A stretch of 64,000 nt of DNA, taken from assembly GCA_022497145.1 (NCBI GenBank), contig MU385883.1, forward strand, positions 1-64,000, in the 5' to 3' direction. The translations under genes and the position numbers were made by a program. The stretch comes from Rostrohypoxylon terebratum (lineage: Eukaryota > Ascomycota > Sordariomycetes > Xylariales > Hypoxylaceae). Position 1 is the first letter of the stretch, and each line of letters starts with the position of its first letter. The notes under the pieces are model-generated. The model worked only from the letters and a program-made list of their open reading frames with translations. It was not told where the DNA came from and made no database searches. Below are positions 1-10,812 of the stretch, piece after piece.

Positions 1-48
1 GATCCAACAGATCTTCCAGAGTCTTTCCGACAATTACCCGTTATTGGC

Positions 49-1377
49 TCATGCTGTCCCTACAAGGATCTTTTCAAGGTTGGAGGTTTGTGACACATAC
101 ATGGGACCTTCCGGGGGATCCATCCAGTTTTTGTATTGAGCCGTCTCTAAAATCCAAGTGCAAGTATTTGGACTGGCTGGCAAGAGGTTTTGTCTTCGAG
201 CATTCATCTCATTGAAGGAAAGGGCGCCAAGTATTGCTTGGAACCGCTTCTCGGTAGCGCCCTCGAAATTGTGTTCTTTGGTAGAGCATGAGAAGTTAGT
301 AAGTAGGTAAACACCCTGTACTCTGAAAACCCTGAAAGATTAGTCAACATACCAATGCTCAACCGCTTCTCGACATGGCCTAATCTATTAACCATTTGAT
401 GAATCTCCCTTGAGACAGCTAGGAAAGAACCGTCCTGTGGGCCACAGAATTTGTTCAGAAGTGGTCGGTATTCAGGCCCACCCGACCCCAGCCAGGGATA
501 TGGGCAGATGCTTCTTGCACTATCTGAAAGTTTCAAATTAGATTGGTATAGCCAATCGATATCAAGAATACTTACTATTTTTTTGAAAAGTCCTGGAATC
601 TTGTCCTTTTTCCCGTAATCTGATTTGAGCAGCTCGAAGAAACAATACGACGGTATCCCTAGCTGATTTTTCAGAACACAGAAGTCATTGACTTTATCGG
701 CAAGGTGATCGTTGTCTAGGTTTAGGTCCGCGGTGAGTCCATCGTGAGAACCGAGAAACTTCAAACACTGTGTAACGATGGCCGCGAGGCTTTGCATTTC
801 AGTGCCCCTGAAAGGAGTTCCAAGGGCAAGAAAACCAGCCGTGTTCCGTGGTATGTATTTCAAATTCTCGGTGCAGTTAGCATGAAGCAAGCCCTATTAG
901 CAGTGCCCGTGTTAGCAAAACAAGCCTACAATACATAAAGGGCCTGTATTGATTCACATGTATTACGACCAAACCCCCGAGGCTATGAGCAACGATGAGC
1001 AGGGGCCGGTCTCGTTCGTCTCTCCGAAAGTAATCCAAATCCTTGACGAAATGTTCGCCGCAGAGCTCAAGACGTGTCTTAGGAGCATTGATATGCCATT
1101 GCGATTCGTAATTATAGGTTATGATTCGAGCATATGGTATCACGGCAGGGAGCATGTTGGAGTCTCTGAGCCAGTTGACATGGCCTTTCTCGCCTTTCCA
1201 CGTCCATGCCCATTCCGCATTCGATCCAAGGCCATGGATAGTAACGATGCTGTACGATGATTATCAGTAAAAAATACTACCTACTTTAGGACGGAAGGAA
1301 TCCTACTCAATCTCAATTCTTTCATTTGGCCCAGAATAAAGAACTCTGAATGGTGGTCCAGAGGTTTCCGCCGACAT
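49..1377 (-). pseudogene. NLR-type gene: SERAC1-like alpha/beta hydrolase N-terminus, frameshifted and lacking NACHT
   Basis: Reconstructed exons are 1307-1377, 958-1249, 576-893, 353-523 and about 49-274, with introns 1250-1306, 894-957, 524-575 and 275-352. The start MSAETSGPP is followed by VTIHGLGSN and AHSLGGLVV (nucleophile elbow), then FLALGTPFRG, a GWGRVGLNTDHF segment and finally LGALSFNEMNARRQN. That order is typical of the esterase/lipase-like (SERAC1/DUF676) N-terminal domain that in filamentous ascomycetes precedes a NACHT domain in NOD-like receptors. Just after NTDHF the frame meets a stop at 455-457; shifting by one base restores the family pattern NKFCGP, so a net -1 indel is present. 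No P-loop is seen before a stop at 49-51. A GT donor near position 100 could carry the gene off the window, so left-edge truncation is not excluded. Identity of the domain is clear; pseudogene status is an inference, and a base-calling error could explain the shift. Confidence 0.7.
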
Positions 1378-3355
1378 TGTTTTCGAAGGGTTATTAGGTA
1401 GCGGTTGAAGGTTCGTTGATGGCGAGGCCCTTAGTTGAACGTGCGGGGGTTCTTAACATTTAATGAGTAGCGGGAGGGTATATTCCAAGAGTAGGTAGGT
1501 GATGTGGCATGCTTGTACCTGTCATCTAATTGGGCATAATATAGGTACACACCTGCTCATGTCCAAGAGCAACCAGGCGGCCAGTTATCCTGCCAGTCCA
1601 TGTAAGCGCATCAAATCATCTCTTACGCGAGGGAGATTCCACGGGAAAATGAAATATAAGAAACAAACGAATCAGATTCACTATTCGGTTGTCGTCACAT
1701 TTAATGTGTTACCCGGGACGTTTTCCCCAAATGTCCCCTTATCTCCATTGCGTCTCCGACCAGTCATACGTGGCAGCCGACCACCACCTAAGCATCGCCA
1801 TGGTCCGATTTGATAAGCCAAGCCACCCTCCCCGTCAATGTAAACAGTCGGCTGCAAGTTACCTCGAGGCAGTACAGAGACGATGCGACGCGAAGACTTT
1901 GGCGCTGTGCGCATTAAGATGATTGTTAACGATGCCGTCAATCTCCTCGAACAACATGGCGCGTATTCCCGCAGGATAAAACACCGACGTTGCTCGGGGT
2001 TGAATATACTTCTAAGCCCCTTCTAAGCCCGCTATGTGTGAAAATCGAGTGTCATAGCTTAGGCGGCTGCCTTAGCAGCTCGCTCAGGTGCGGAGCAAGG
2101 CTCGGCACTACAAGTAGAGCATGCGTTCCGCAGAAATCTCAATATCGACCGGGTTGCCTAGAGGGTGGCTTGTGTGTCCGTTCGCTTATCACAAGGTCGG
2201 ACTCGAGCGGGCTCTGCCCAAGCGAAGTAGGATAGACGCTTGGTGGCATGGGTGGATCAAGCAAAGCCTTCTTAGCAACCCCATACAATGTCGAGGTGCA
2301 GGCTATCTCCAGTCCTTCGAGATCTTCTTTTCTTGGAAGATTCTCCTCTAGCAGCATTTATAAGCGCTAACGATTATTGTGTGATCGTAGACAGTTCATA
2401 GGCATGTAGGTTTACGTCAAGATACCTGACGAAGTGAATATGCCAGCTCGATTCATCATGTACTCAGCTATGACTTGTTGGATCGTTCCGGTTCTTGCCT
2501 TATATAGGCTCTCTGGTCTCCAGCGCCTCAGAGCAGAGGTCAACCACAAGATGATCCTGAATATTCTTACGGTGCCTGATGAGATCGTAGTAGGTAACAA
2601 TTGGCGGCCTGGCTTCTCTTCCTAAAGATCGGATGAACACTCGCGAGGCTGCTAAACGCCCCACAGATTCCCGGTCCCAGCCGTCACCTTCGAGTGGTAC
2701 CTACGAGTCTGTGATACATTTGGTTGGCAAGGTGAAGACTTGAGCATTCAGGATGCCTGAACTGCTAAGACAGATGCCTTGGCCAAATTGAATAGGTAAG
2801 TCTGCTGAGAATACTTGACTGTGATGCGATACTCTAAGGGCTATCATGTAGCTTCAGCGAATACAATCTCCTGTGGCCACCTCTAAGATGATTTATAGCA
2901 TATCCCTTGCAATGTTGGCGATTTTATCGTAGGTTAGGCCGCGGGCTCCCGTGGCGTTTCCGGTTATGGAGCTGTTTTCGCAGAGAAAAGCAACAACTTG
3001 TAGAATGCAGCGACAATAGAATGACTTATCACTGACATGAATCGCTGGATCTAGGGGAATGGAATTGACTTTGTCAACGAATTGGTAGTGAATGTTTCTC
3101 GTAGGTACAGAGTACTTCAGTCTCTGTGCGACGTTAATTTGTCGGTTCTAATTGGACAAGTGAAGCCCCATATAACAGTACACTGACTAAGCGATTCAAG
3201 TTCACCGCTTTCCATCAGCCGCAGCGATTGACAGCCACAATTTGCCAAGCCAATGGCAGAAAAAAAAAGTTCTGAAGATTAAACTTATCAGATAAAAAAA
3301 AAGTTCACATCCAATCAGCCAAACCAGTACATCATATTCAATTGCAACCGCGACA
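1378..3355. other. Intergenic, no gene supported
   Basis: Nearly 2 kb between the start of the broken NLR-type gene and EBP2. Open frames here are short, overlap on both strands and match no family I know. The last 200 bases hold A-rich runs (around 3260-3303) that probably belong to the EBP2 promoter or 5' leader. Confidence 0.5.
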
Positions 3356-4779
3356 ATGGGTAGAAGCAAATTGAAAGTAGCCCTCGCGGCGGAAAAGGGA
3401 GTCGACTTCAAGAAGTTAAAAGAGAAGAAGAAGCACAAGGAGAGGACCAAGAAGAGGCAAGACAGAGAGCTCAAGAACGGAGGGGCACCAAAACCAGACG
3501 CTGCCGATGAAGAGGATAGCGACTGGGAGGACGAGGACGAGGACGAGGTCAAGAACGGCGCATCGATCATAGACGGCGAAGCCGAGGAGGTTGACGATGA
3601 CGAAGATGACGAGGAAGATGATGACGCAGAAGATCACATCGACTTCGCAGCCGTCGACGAAAGCGACGACTCCGACTCTTCCATAGAAATGGAGGAAAAG
3701 ATAGAGCGCCCTCGAAAATCCATAGTCCAAGCCAAAAACGCTAAGCCAAACGGAGACAAGAAGAAGAAGCCCACAGCCGACGACGAAGAGGAAGAGGAAG
3801 AGGATGAAGAAGAGGACGAGGAAGACATACCCATGTCGGACCTCGAAGACCTCCCTGACGAGGAGAAGGAAGACCTAGTCCCACACTCCCGCCTCACCAT
3901 AAATAACACCACCGCGCTGCTCACCTCGCTAAAGCGAATATCCATACCGACCGACAAATCAGTGCCGTTCGCGACGCACCAGAGCGTCGTCGGCGTCGAG
4001 CCCACCGCCGACGGCATCGAGGACATCCAGGACGACCTGAAGCGCGAGCTCGCCTTCTACGCGCAGAGCCTGGACGCCGCGAAGCGCGCGCGCGCCCTGC
4101 TGAAGGCCGAGGGCGTCCCGTTCTCGCGGCCGACGGATTACTTTGCTGAGATGGTCAAGGACGACGGACACATGGAGAAAGTAAAGGCGAAGCTCGTCGA
4201 GGAAGCCAGCGCTAAGAAAGCGTCGGCCGAAGCGCGCAAGCAGCGTGATTTGAAGAAATTCGGAAAGCAAGTTCAAGTTGCTAAGTTGCAGGAGCGGCAG
4301 AAGGCTAAGCGCGAGACGCTGGAGAAGATTAAGACGTTGAAGAGGAGTGAGTTTTGCCATTCTACCCTTACCCTTTCTTTTTCTTTGTGTGATGCGCTAT
4401 GCTAACACCACCCCCAGAACGTCAAGAATCCTCAGGCGACCTCGGCACAACGGAAGCAGACCTCTTCGACGTCGGCGTGGACGCCGAGCTCGGCGCCCAC
4501 AACGCCAAGCGCGCCTTCCAGCGCGGCAACGACGGCGAGCGCTCCGGCTCCGGCCCTAACCGCAAGCGACAGAAGAAGAACGAGAAGTATGGGTTCGGCG
4601 GTAAGAAGCGGCACTCTAAATCCGGCGACGCTGTCAGCTCAGGCGATATGAGCTCCCTTAACGGGCGCCGCATGAAGTCTACTACGTTCGGCGCTAAGGG
4701 GGGCAGAGGAGGAAAGGCGGGGAAGTCGGCGCCGAGGTTGGGGAAGAGTAGGAGGAATGCTGGGGCTGGGAAGCGATGA
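3356..4779 (+). CDS. EBP2: rRNA-processing protein EBP2 (EBNA1-binding protein 2 family)
   Basis: Two exons, 3356-4346 and 4418-4779, with a 71-nt intron ending in a CTAAC branch site and CCCCCAG; the product is 450 aa. Residues 1-45 are strongly basic, about 45-165 are Asp/Glu-rich low-complexity sequence, and the conserved EBP2 domain starts near SRLTINNTTALL. It contains the DDLKRELAFYAQ and GVPFSRPTDYFAEMVKDD blocks that mark the family, then a long basic coiled region and a C-terminal Lys/Arg/Gly tail (KRQKKNEKYGFGGKKR). In yeast Ebp2 is a nucleolar factor needed for 27S pre-rRNA processing and 60S subunit assembly. The junction gives KRKRQESSGDLGTTEADLFD, which continues the family pattern. 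Its tail-to-tail neighbour is another 60S factor (SPB1). Confidence 0.95.
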
Positions 4780-5097
4780 TCGGAGCCCTTGTAGCTGTAA
4801 AGGCAGAGGAATGGGGTGGTCCAAAAGTGCTTCTCGGAATGTAAGAAAATGGGATAGGTTAATATGCGGATTTAGTCGTTAGCTGAGGATCGTAGAGATA
4901 CCAATCGAGTAGCCTCGTATCTGACCATAGGCGAGGTTTTTTGCACATGAATCGAACTTGACTTCACGCATGGAAGGCAATACATAGTAGTGATTACGAC
5001 GAGGGTATATCGTATTCCAAAACTTACACTATATAGCATCGATTAACGCCATCTTTTTTCTACAACCCCGTTTACCCTTTTTTCAACACCGCGATAT
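4780..5097. other. Shared 3' region of EBP2 and SPB1
   Basis: A 318-base gap between two convergent stop codons. It must hold both 3' UTRs and both polyadenylation signals; the pyrimidine-rich ATCTTTTTTCTAC stretch near 5051 lies close to the SPB1 stop. No other feature is seen. Confidence 0.5.
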
Positions 5098-7720
5098 CTA
5101 CTTGCGCTTCGCAATCCTCTTCTGCGCCCTAAGCTCCTTCTTCATCCTAGGATCCACAATCTTATATCTCCCCTTAACACCCTTCGGACGGCCCTTGATA
5201 CCCCTATTCAAGCCCCTCGCCACGACCAGTTTCGCTGGTTGCTTCGGCTTCTTCTTCGCGGCCTTGGCTAGCAGTTTCGATATACTATCCGCCTTCTCCT
5301 TTTCGGTTAGACCCTCTTCGTTGGCTAGGAGGTCGGATTTCTTCTTCAGCTTCTCGAGACGCTGGGCCGCCTTGAACTTCTTCCGGGCTTTGGCCTCGCG
5401 GACCTTCTTGATGGGGCGGGCGTTCAGCGCGCGCATCTTTTCTTTGATGGCGGCGGCTGCGGCTTTGGTGATGGGTTTCTGGGGCTTGTCGTGGCGGGAT
5501 TCGTCGTCGATGAACCAGTCCGGTAGTCCGTCACGGTCTCGGAAAGCGTGCTTGTTGAAACCATCGTCGATGACGTCGTAGTTGGTCTTCTGGCCTGTCG
5601 CGAGTTGGTGCGCGAGGGTCATGGCTTCGGCAGTGATGATGTCGATATCTGACATGAATGTTAGTATGGAGCATCGTAGAATACGGAGAGAAGAATTAAT
5701 TCTTACCAGGTCTTCCGTCTGCTTGGCGTCTATCTTGATCTTCCCAGTCATCATCTTGGTCCTGTTTGACGACCTCAAAGCCATTTTTCTCATCGTCTTC
5801 TGATTCAGAAGGGACCTCAACCTTAGCTTTCTTAGACTTCTCCTTTTTAGACTTTGCCTCCTTATTCGTAATTGGTACCGGTTCTTCGATCTCTTCAACC
5901 TCGTCCTCGTCAACGTCCATTTCATCAGCTTCCGGCTCATCGAGAATGCCTGGTATATCCTTGAATATGTCTTGGCTGAAAAAGTTCGTGGCCCGCTTTG
6001 AAAGGCCTCCAGAACCCCCCGGTTGGTTATCGAGATCAGTAAGAAGCGGTTTTGAGGGGGCTTCGTCTTCATCAGAATCATCGCTGCTATCTTCATCCTC
6101 GTCCAACATCTCGTCATCGCTAGACTGTTGTTCGTCGGCGGATAATCCTTCCCATTCGCCATCGTCATGTTCTTTCCTAGCTTTCTTTGCCCGATATTTC
6201 GCATCTGATTCTGCTTTCCGTTCCCTATATTGATCATACATGCTGTCGAGTTCTCGTTCGAGACGGTCTTCTTCCTCGTCCGACTCCTCATCTGTATCGC
6301 CTGAAGATCCGATACCACTATCTTTGTCTTTCTTTGACTCGTTAATGATAGCCATCTTTCCCTTGACAATCTTGTTGACTGCGCCATGTTTGTCAATGGG
6401 CTTTAGAGCAAACATGGAATCACGACCGGTAGGGCCGTCTTGTTCCATGCCGATATCCATAGGAGCAACCATATGCAATTGCATTCGCACGATTTCCTTT
6501 TGCTTCTTCTCGTTCTCCTTTCGTCGTTCACGCTTTTTCTTAGCGTTATCCTTGTCCTTCAGCGCTTGTAATTCTTCCTGGATCTTAAGCTCCTCGTCCA
6601 TGGATTCAACTTCGGCAACTTCTTCTTCGGGCTCGGCAGGTTTCGTGGTCTTCTTGGTTGGCAAACCGAAAGCTTCGCGGGCTTTCAATCTCCATTTAAG
6701 CAAAAGTTTGAATTCTCTTCGGCCTAAAACTTTCAAATCCGCACAGCATATCCTAATTTCTTCAGTCGTATCTGGCATCTTGTCCAATGCCGCGAGAGCC
6801 ACATCACCATTTCGTGGCTGTTCGAAGGAGAGTTTGTTGTAGCTACCAAGGATCGCTATAGGATCAACAGTCTCAATGAATTGGCTTGCTGGGATTTCTT
6901 TGAACTGTGTATAATCGCCTTCCTCGTAGCCACCTCTCTTTCGCTTCTTGATCTCAGGCTTAAAGACCTTGGCCTCGTTATTGGGCGCCGCATCGGCGAG
7001 TTCAGCAAATACTGCTCGCGGGTCAAGAAACTTAGGATCAAGATGCTTCGGAGCCTTGTACCCGCGGCACACGACGAAAATTTCGGCAGACACATTTCGA
7101 GAAGACGGAGGTTTCGTGGATTCGACCTTGGTGAATAGCTGGTTGAAAACCCAAAGAAGCTTGTTGTATTCTTTTGATCGGAAGACCTTTGTGACAAATG
7201 TACCACCCTCGACCAAAAACTCAGTCGCCAGCTTCATAGATTGGAGAGCTAGCTCCGCCTGGTTGAAGGAATCCTGGACCCAAGCAGTACCAACGTTAGG
7301 CGCACCATCGTGAAGTACGGTGTCGGCCTTCCACGTCTTCAAATGTTGCCTAATTGTCGCTCGGCATTTGTCGGTGGTAATATCGCTTTGGAAAGTGATG
7401 ACCTTAGGAATAGGCTTGATCGGAGAAAGATCGACACCGACGATGAGACTGTTGGCCGGCATGGCCTCTGCCGCTACCTGACACCATGACTATGACATGG
7501 AGTTAGCTGATAGTCCATATACCTCTCCTCGTATTCCGCGGGATTAACTTACTCCTGGAGCAGCGCAAAGATCCAAAAGGACCTTACTCTTCTCAAGGAA
7601 ACCATACTTCTTGTTCAACTGGATTAACTTGAAGGCGGCACGGGCTCGATACCCTTTCTCTTTGGCCAACTTGTACCACTTGTCGAGACGACCTTTACCG
7701 TGTTTCTTCTGGATCGCCAT
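5098..7720 (-). CDS. SPB1: AdoMet-dependent 27S pre-rRNA 2'-O-methyltransferase SPB1
   Basis: Three exons, 7553-7720, 5707-7489 and 5098-5648 (introns of 63 and 58 nt), give 833 aa. The N-terminus is an RrmJ/FtsJ fold: the SAM motif DLCAAPGSWCQVA spans the first junction, and the catalytic tetrad is readable as K31 (RAAFKL), D117 (HDGAPN), K157 (TKVFRS) and E192 (SAEIFVV). Then come an acidic central region with Lys-rich coiled coil and a C-terminal Spb1 domain (DIDIITAEAMTLAHQL, DDGFNKHAFRDRDGLPDWFIDDE) ending in a very basic tail. The known role is methylation of 25S rRNA in nucleolar pre-60S particles, at the A-loop G. The length matches fungal Spb1. The ATG at 7720 opens the standard IQKKHGKGRLDKWYKLAKEK start. 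It is divergent from CDT2 and convergent with EBP2. Confidence 0.96.
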
Positions 7721-8628
7721 GTCGTCTCAAGTGGCTGGCGCTTAGCCAGAATATGCGTCCTGAAATAAATTGGCGCTTGTCGTCAGCGCAATAGGTTCAT
7801 GTGTCCCGCATCAAATGGCAAGAGTGTCGATCGTGCATCTTGAAATTTTTGAAGCATTGGTCTCCGATAAGCTTATCAGTGGATCGACAGAGTGAAATGT
7901 GGATCCGACCGCGCTCTCCTTTGTACCTATGTATCATCAATCAGTCAATGTATCGAAAAACTCTGATACTGTGAAAGGTGCAATTAGTAAGAATAGTTGG
8001 CGATGATTGGCTAGATTGGCGTTCCTTATTACGGGATCTAGTAACATTTGGAGCTAACATTGGTCGCAGCCACTAGATTTTCAGATCTATTGGCAGGAAC
8101 ACAGTGTGGATGCGCGTCCGCACGACGCTAACAGTCCAAGCTCCAGACGTCATTTCCTCTTTTGGGTCGTGTAAGTGGTTTTTTTTTCGTGAGCGCGTCT
8201 TTTCGCGGGCGTGTCGTTCTTACCTTAGCAACATGAGTTGCTCGGTGCCACTTCTCTACTTCCGAAACGGAACCAACCTTTCATCTTTTCCCCACTACAA
8301 TTACGAGTTCTTGCTTCTGCTTGTTTCTTTTTCACTATCAATTCCCAATCCATCTCACATTATTCCGTTGACTACTGCATCAATTCATTATCCCATCATC
8401 TTTCCATTTATGAACAATACATTATACCCATACCCATACCCACATTCATGTTGATGTCAATGTCAATCTGAGTTAGGTGTTAGGTGTCAGGTGTTGAAGG
8501 TCAAGGCCGGGGTGCAAATAAAGCATCAGTCCTTTTCCTTGAGGGAGTTCATCGGGCTGCTGGTCTCTGGTCTCTGGTCTCTGGCAGTTTGTCGCTTAGG
8601 GTTCGTAACTATAGAAACCGAAGATACG
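7721..8628. promoter_or_regulatory. Divergent intergenic region SPB1/CDT2
   Basis: About 0.9 kb shared by two divergent start codons. The CDT2 side has a pyrimidine-rich leader (8270-8440) and a CTGGTCT triplication at about 8559-8584 just before the ATG. SBF/MBF-like motifs are listed separately. No other gene is present. Confidence 0.5.
8185..8207 (-). promoter_or_regulatory. Two SBF/MBF-type cell-cycle motifs upstream of CDT2
   Basis: Read on the minus strand, 8185-8191 is CACGAAA (a perfect Swi4/6 cell-cycle box) and 8200-8207 is CGCGAAAA, with a GCGCG core between them. They lie about 430 bases 5' of the CDT2 ATG. In fission yeast cdt2 is a known target of the G1/S factor MBF, so a similar control here is plausible. 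The spacing to the transcription start is unknown and motifs this short can occur by chance. Confidence 0.4.
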
Positions 8629-10812
8629 ATGGCAGATGATGATATGTCGAATCCACACCTTCTCTCGCCCCCGCGGGCCAACAATGGGAAGGAAAGAAGA
8701 AACCCATCAATTACACCAAGAAAGTTCAGACGATTCTTTACTCCTCGCTCTCGAGTCCCAACACGAATTAGCCCAGCTAGACAAGCTCTTCAGGACCTCG
8801 CAATCCCCTTCGTTAGCAACCGATATCAGACTCCTGCTCCCTCCAGTCCATTGTTACCATCCACTAAGGACCATCAACGGGATGAAAACATCGACGACTT
8901 AGATATCCGATTACCCAAGAGACGAAAATTTCAACACACACCCGACTCATCACCATGTCGGCCTTCTTTGATGACCAACCCAATCGATGGGAGAATGAGC
9001 CCCTCGCCAAGCACCAGATCAGCATTGCTTAGTCCGATTAGATCTCTACATTCGATCCAGGAGAACATCGATTCGGATCAAGAAGAAAGCGAGGATGAGC
9101 TTCCGTCCCAACCGAAGCCGTTGAAGCGCTTAGTTCCTCTTACTAGTCGCGGCTTTGCCGGTCAATTAGCACAGAGACAGATGGGAGGAATGCCTCGTGC
9201 TGGACGCTCGTTTATGTCATTTCCGACTGCCGACTGGAGAATCCATACCGCCGACTTTTATTCCAGACCTGATGACGTTCATTCGTGTGTTAGTCACGAC
9301 GGCCCGGGTCGATGTATTCCGTTTTGCGCTGCTGCTTGCCACAGAAACAGTCTCACGGCAGTAGGAGATGAGGAAGGCCGTGTTCGCTTACTTGAGTCTT
9401 CCGGTGGCCCAGCGGAACCCTTTAGCAGGATACATCTGTGCTTTCAAGCCCACAGCAACGCTATCATCGACCTGGATTTCTCAGATGATGATCACCGCCT
9501 TGCCACTGCCTCGGGTGACCAGACCGGACGAGTGATTGACATGATGACACAAACCCCAATCTCGATCCTGCAACACCATACCGCCTCTCTCAAGCAAGTA
9601 CGTTTTCAGCCAGGTAAATCCAACAGTAGCGTTCTCGCAACTTCTTCCCGTGACGGCAGTGTTCAGATATGGGATCTACGTTGTTCGGGACCTTTAGTTC
9701 AGGATATCCTTGCCCCTCAGGAGCGTGAAACCGCCTTGCGATTTCGACGTCCCCTACCGAAGCAAGGATGTGCTGTGAATAGTCTCTACCATGCACACGC
9801 ACGTACATCACGTCAAGTTCAACAGGCTACGGCTGGACAGGGAGATACCCCATCCCGTCGTGAGCTACCTGCTCGTATAGGCGACGTATCTGTCACGGCT
9901 CTACAGTTCCTCCCTGAAGGACAAGAACACCTGTTACTCACGGCCTGCGAGGCAGACGCATCTATCAAACTCTGGGATATCCGATCCATTCATTCCTCTC
10001 GCCAGAAGGTACCCTCTGCACTGTCCGCAACTACTCCCCCCTCGTCACACCTAAACTGGAGACCCTTTGGAATCTCATCGTTATCACTGAACACGGACGG
10101 CTCCCGATTATACGCACTTTGCAAGGACAATACTGTTTATGCGTACTCGACGGCTCATCTCATCCTCGGCCATGCGCCTGAGCTCTCTACCCGAAACGGC
10201 GAGCCTCCACGACGTCGACACAATGCGGTAACCCATCAAGGTCTGGGACCGTTATACGGTTTCAGACATCCGTCATTACATGCGTCGAGCTTTTATGTCA
10301 AGTGTGCCGTGAGACCAGAACGTGACGGCCGAAGTGAGGTTTTAGCGGTAGGAAGCAGCGATAATTGTGCCATACTATTTCCTACACAGGAACGTTATTT
10401 CAGAGATGAGCTATCCGGTGCGATGAGCGCTCTGAACCTGGAAAATTCGACGATAGCCACATCGAATCAGCAACCAACTGCAATTGCGCCTGTTGAACCA
10501 ACTGTTCGCAGGCCATTATTTAGGACCAACAGTACCGTTGCAATCTCAGCACGACTTAATGACGATATCCCAATCGTAAAGATGGGAACACCACTTGTTC
10601 GGGGCCACGAAAGCGAGGTTGGCGCACTGACCTGGACTAACGAGGGCAAACTCGTGACGGCTGGAGACGATTACTTGATCCGTTGCTGGAGCGAAGGGAG
10701 AGAACATGCGGAGGATCTGAGAACCGGTGGCGAAGGCGAAGGTAGACGGTGGGGATGTGGATGGGCGGAGGTTGGCGAAGATTGGGATGTTCCCGATGAC
10801 GACGAAGACTAA
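8629..10812 (+). CDS. cdt2: WD40 substrate receptor of the CRL4 ubiquitin ligase, Cdt2/DTL-like
   Basis: A single exon of 727 aa. I use the ATG at 8629 (MADDDMSNPHLL); the frame is open further upstream but only with a non-ATG codon. An N-terminal disordered basic stretch (ITPRKFRRFFTPRSR) precedes WD repeats: LTAVGDEEGRVRLLES, LATASGDQTGRVID and VLATSSRDGSVQIWDLR match the Cdt2/DTL pattern. Two WDxR (DDB1-binding DWD box) motifs are visible at residues 348-351 (WDLR) and 449-452 (WDIR). The last repeat is KLVTAGDDYLIRCWSEG. Cdt2 recruits PCNA-bound substrates such as Cdt1 to CRL4 for destruction during S phase and after damage. The family call rests on the first three repeats; the long linkers are variable. 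Confidence 0.85.
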   Translation: MADDDMSNPHLLSPPRANNGKERRNPSITPRKFRRFFTPRSRVPTRISPARQALQDLAIPFVSNRYQTPAPSSPLLPSTKDHQRDENIDDLDIRLPKRRKFQHTPDSSPCRPSLMTNPIDGRMSPSPSTRSALLSPIRSLHSIQENIDSDQEESEDELPSQPKPLKRLVPLTSRGFAGQLAQRQMGGMPRAGRSFMSFPTADWRIHTADFYSRPDDVHSCVSHDGPGRCIPFCAAACHRNSLTAVGDEEGRVRLLESSGGPAEPFSRIHLCFQAHSNAIIDLDFSDDDHRLATASGDQTGRVIDMMTQTPISILQHHTASLKQVRFQPGKSNSSVLATSSRDGSVQIWDLRCSGPLVQDILAPQERETALRFRRPLPKQGCAVNSLYHAHARTSRQVQQATAGQGDTPSRRELPARIGDVSVTALQFLPEGQEHLLLTACEADASIKLWDIRSIHSSRQKVPSALSATTPPSSHLNWRPFGISSLSLNTDGSRLYALCKDNTVYAYSTAHLILGHAPELSTRNGEPPRRRHNAVTHQGLGPLYGFRHPSLHASSFYVKCAVRPERDGRSEVLAVGSSDNCAILFPTQERYFRDELSGAMSALNLENSTIATSNQQPTAIAPVEPTVRRPLFRTNSTVAISARLNDDIPIVKMGTPLVRGHESEVGALTWTNEGKLVTAGDDYLIRCWSEGREHAEDLRTGGEGEGRRWGCGWAEVGEDWDVPDDDED

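Noticed and set aside
2139..2600. Short minus-strand frames that might be a gene remnant
   Set aside because: No conserved motif could be identified and no splice sites join them into a protein-like sequence.
4940..4975. GAATCGAAC, resembling a reverse-strand T arm
   Set aside because: The flanking bases do not pair as a T stem and there is no cloverleaf around it.
8491..8628. N-terminal extension of CDT2 from an upstream open frame
   Set aside because: The extension begins with TTG and has no ATG. The ATG at 8629 gives a natural N-terminus.
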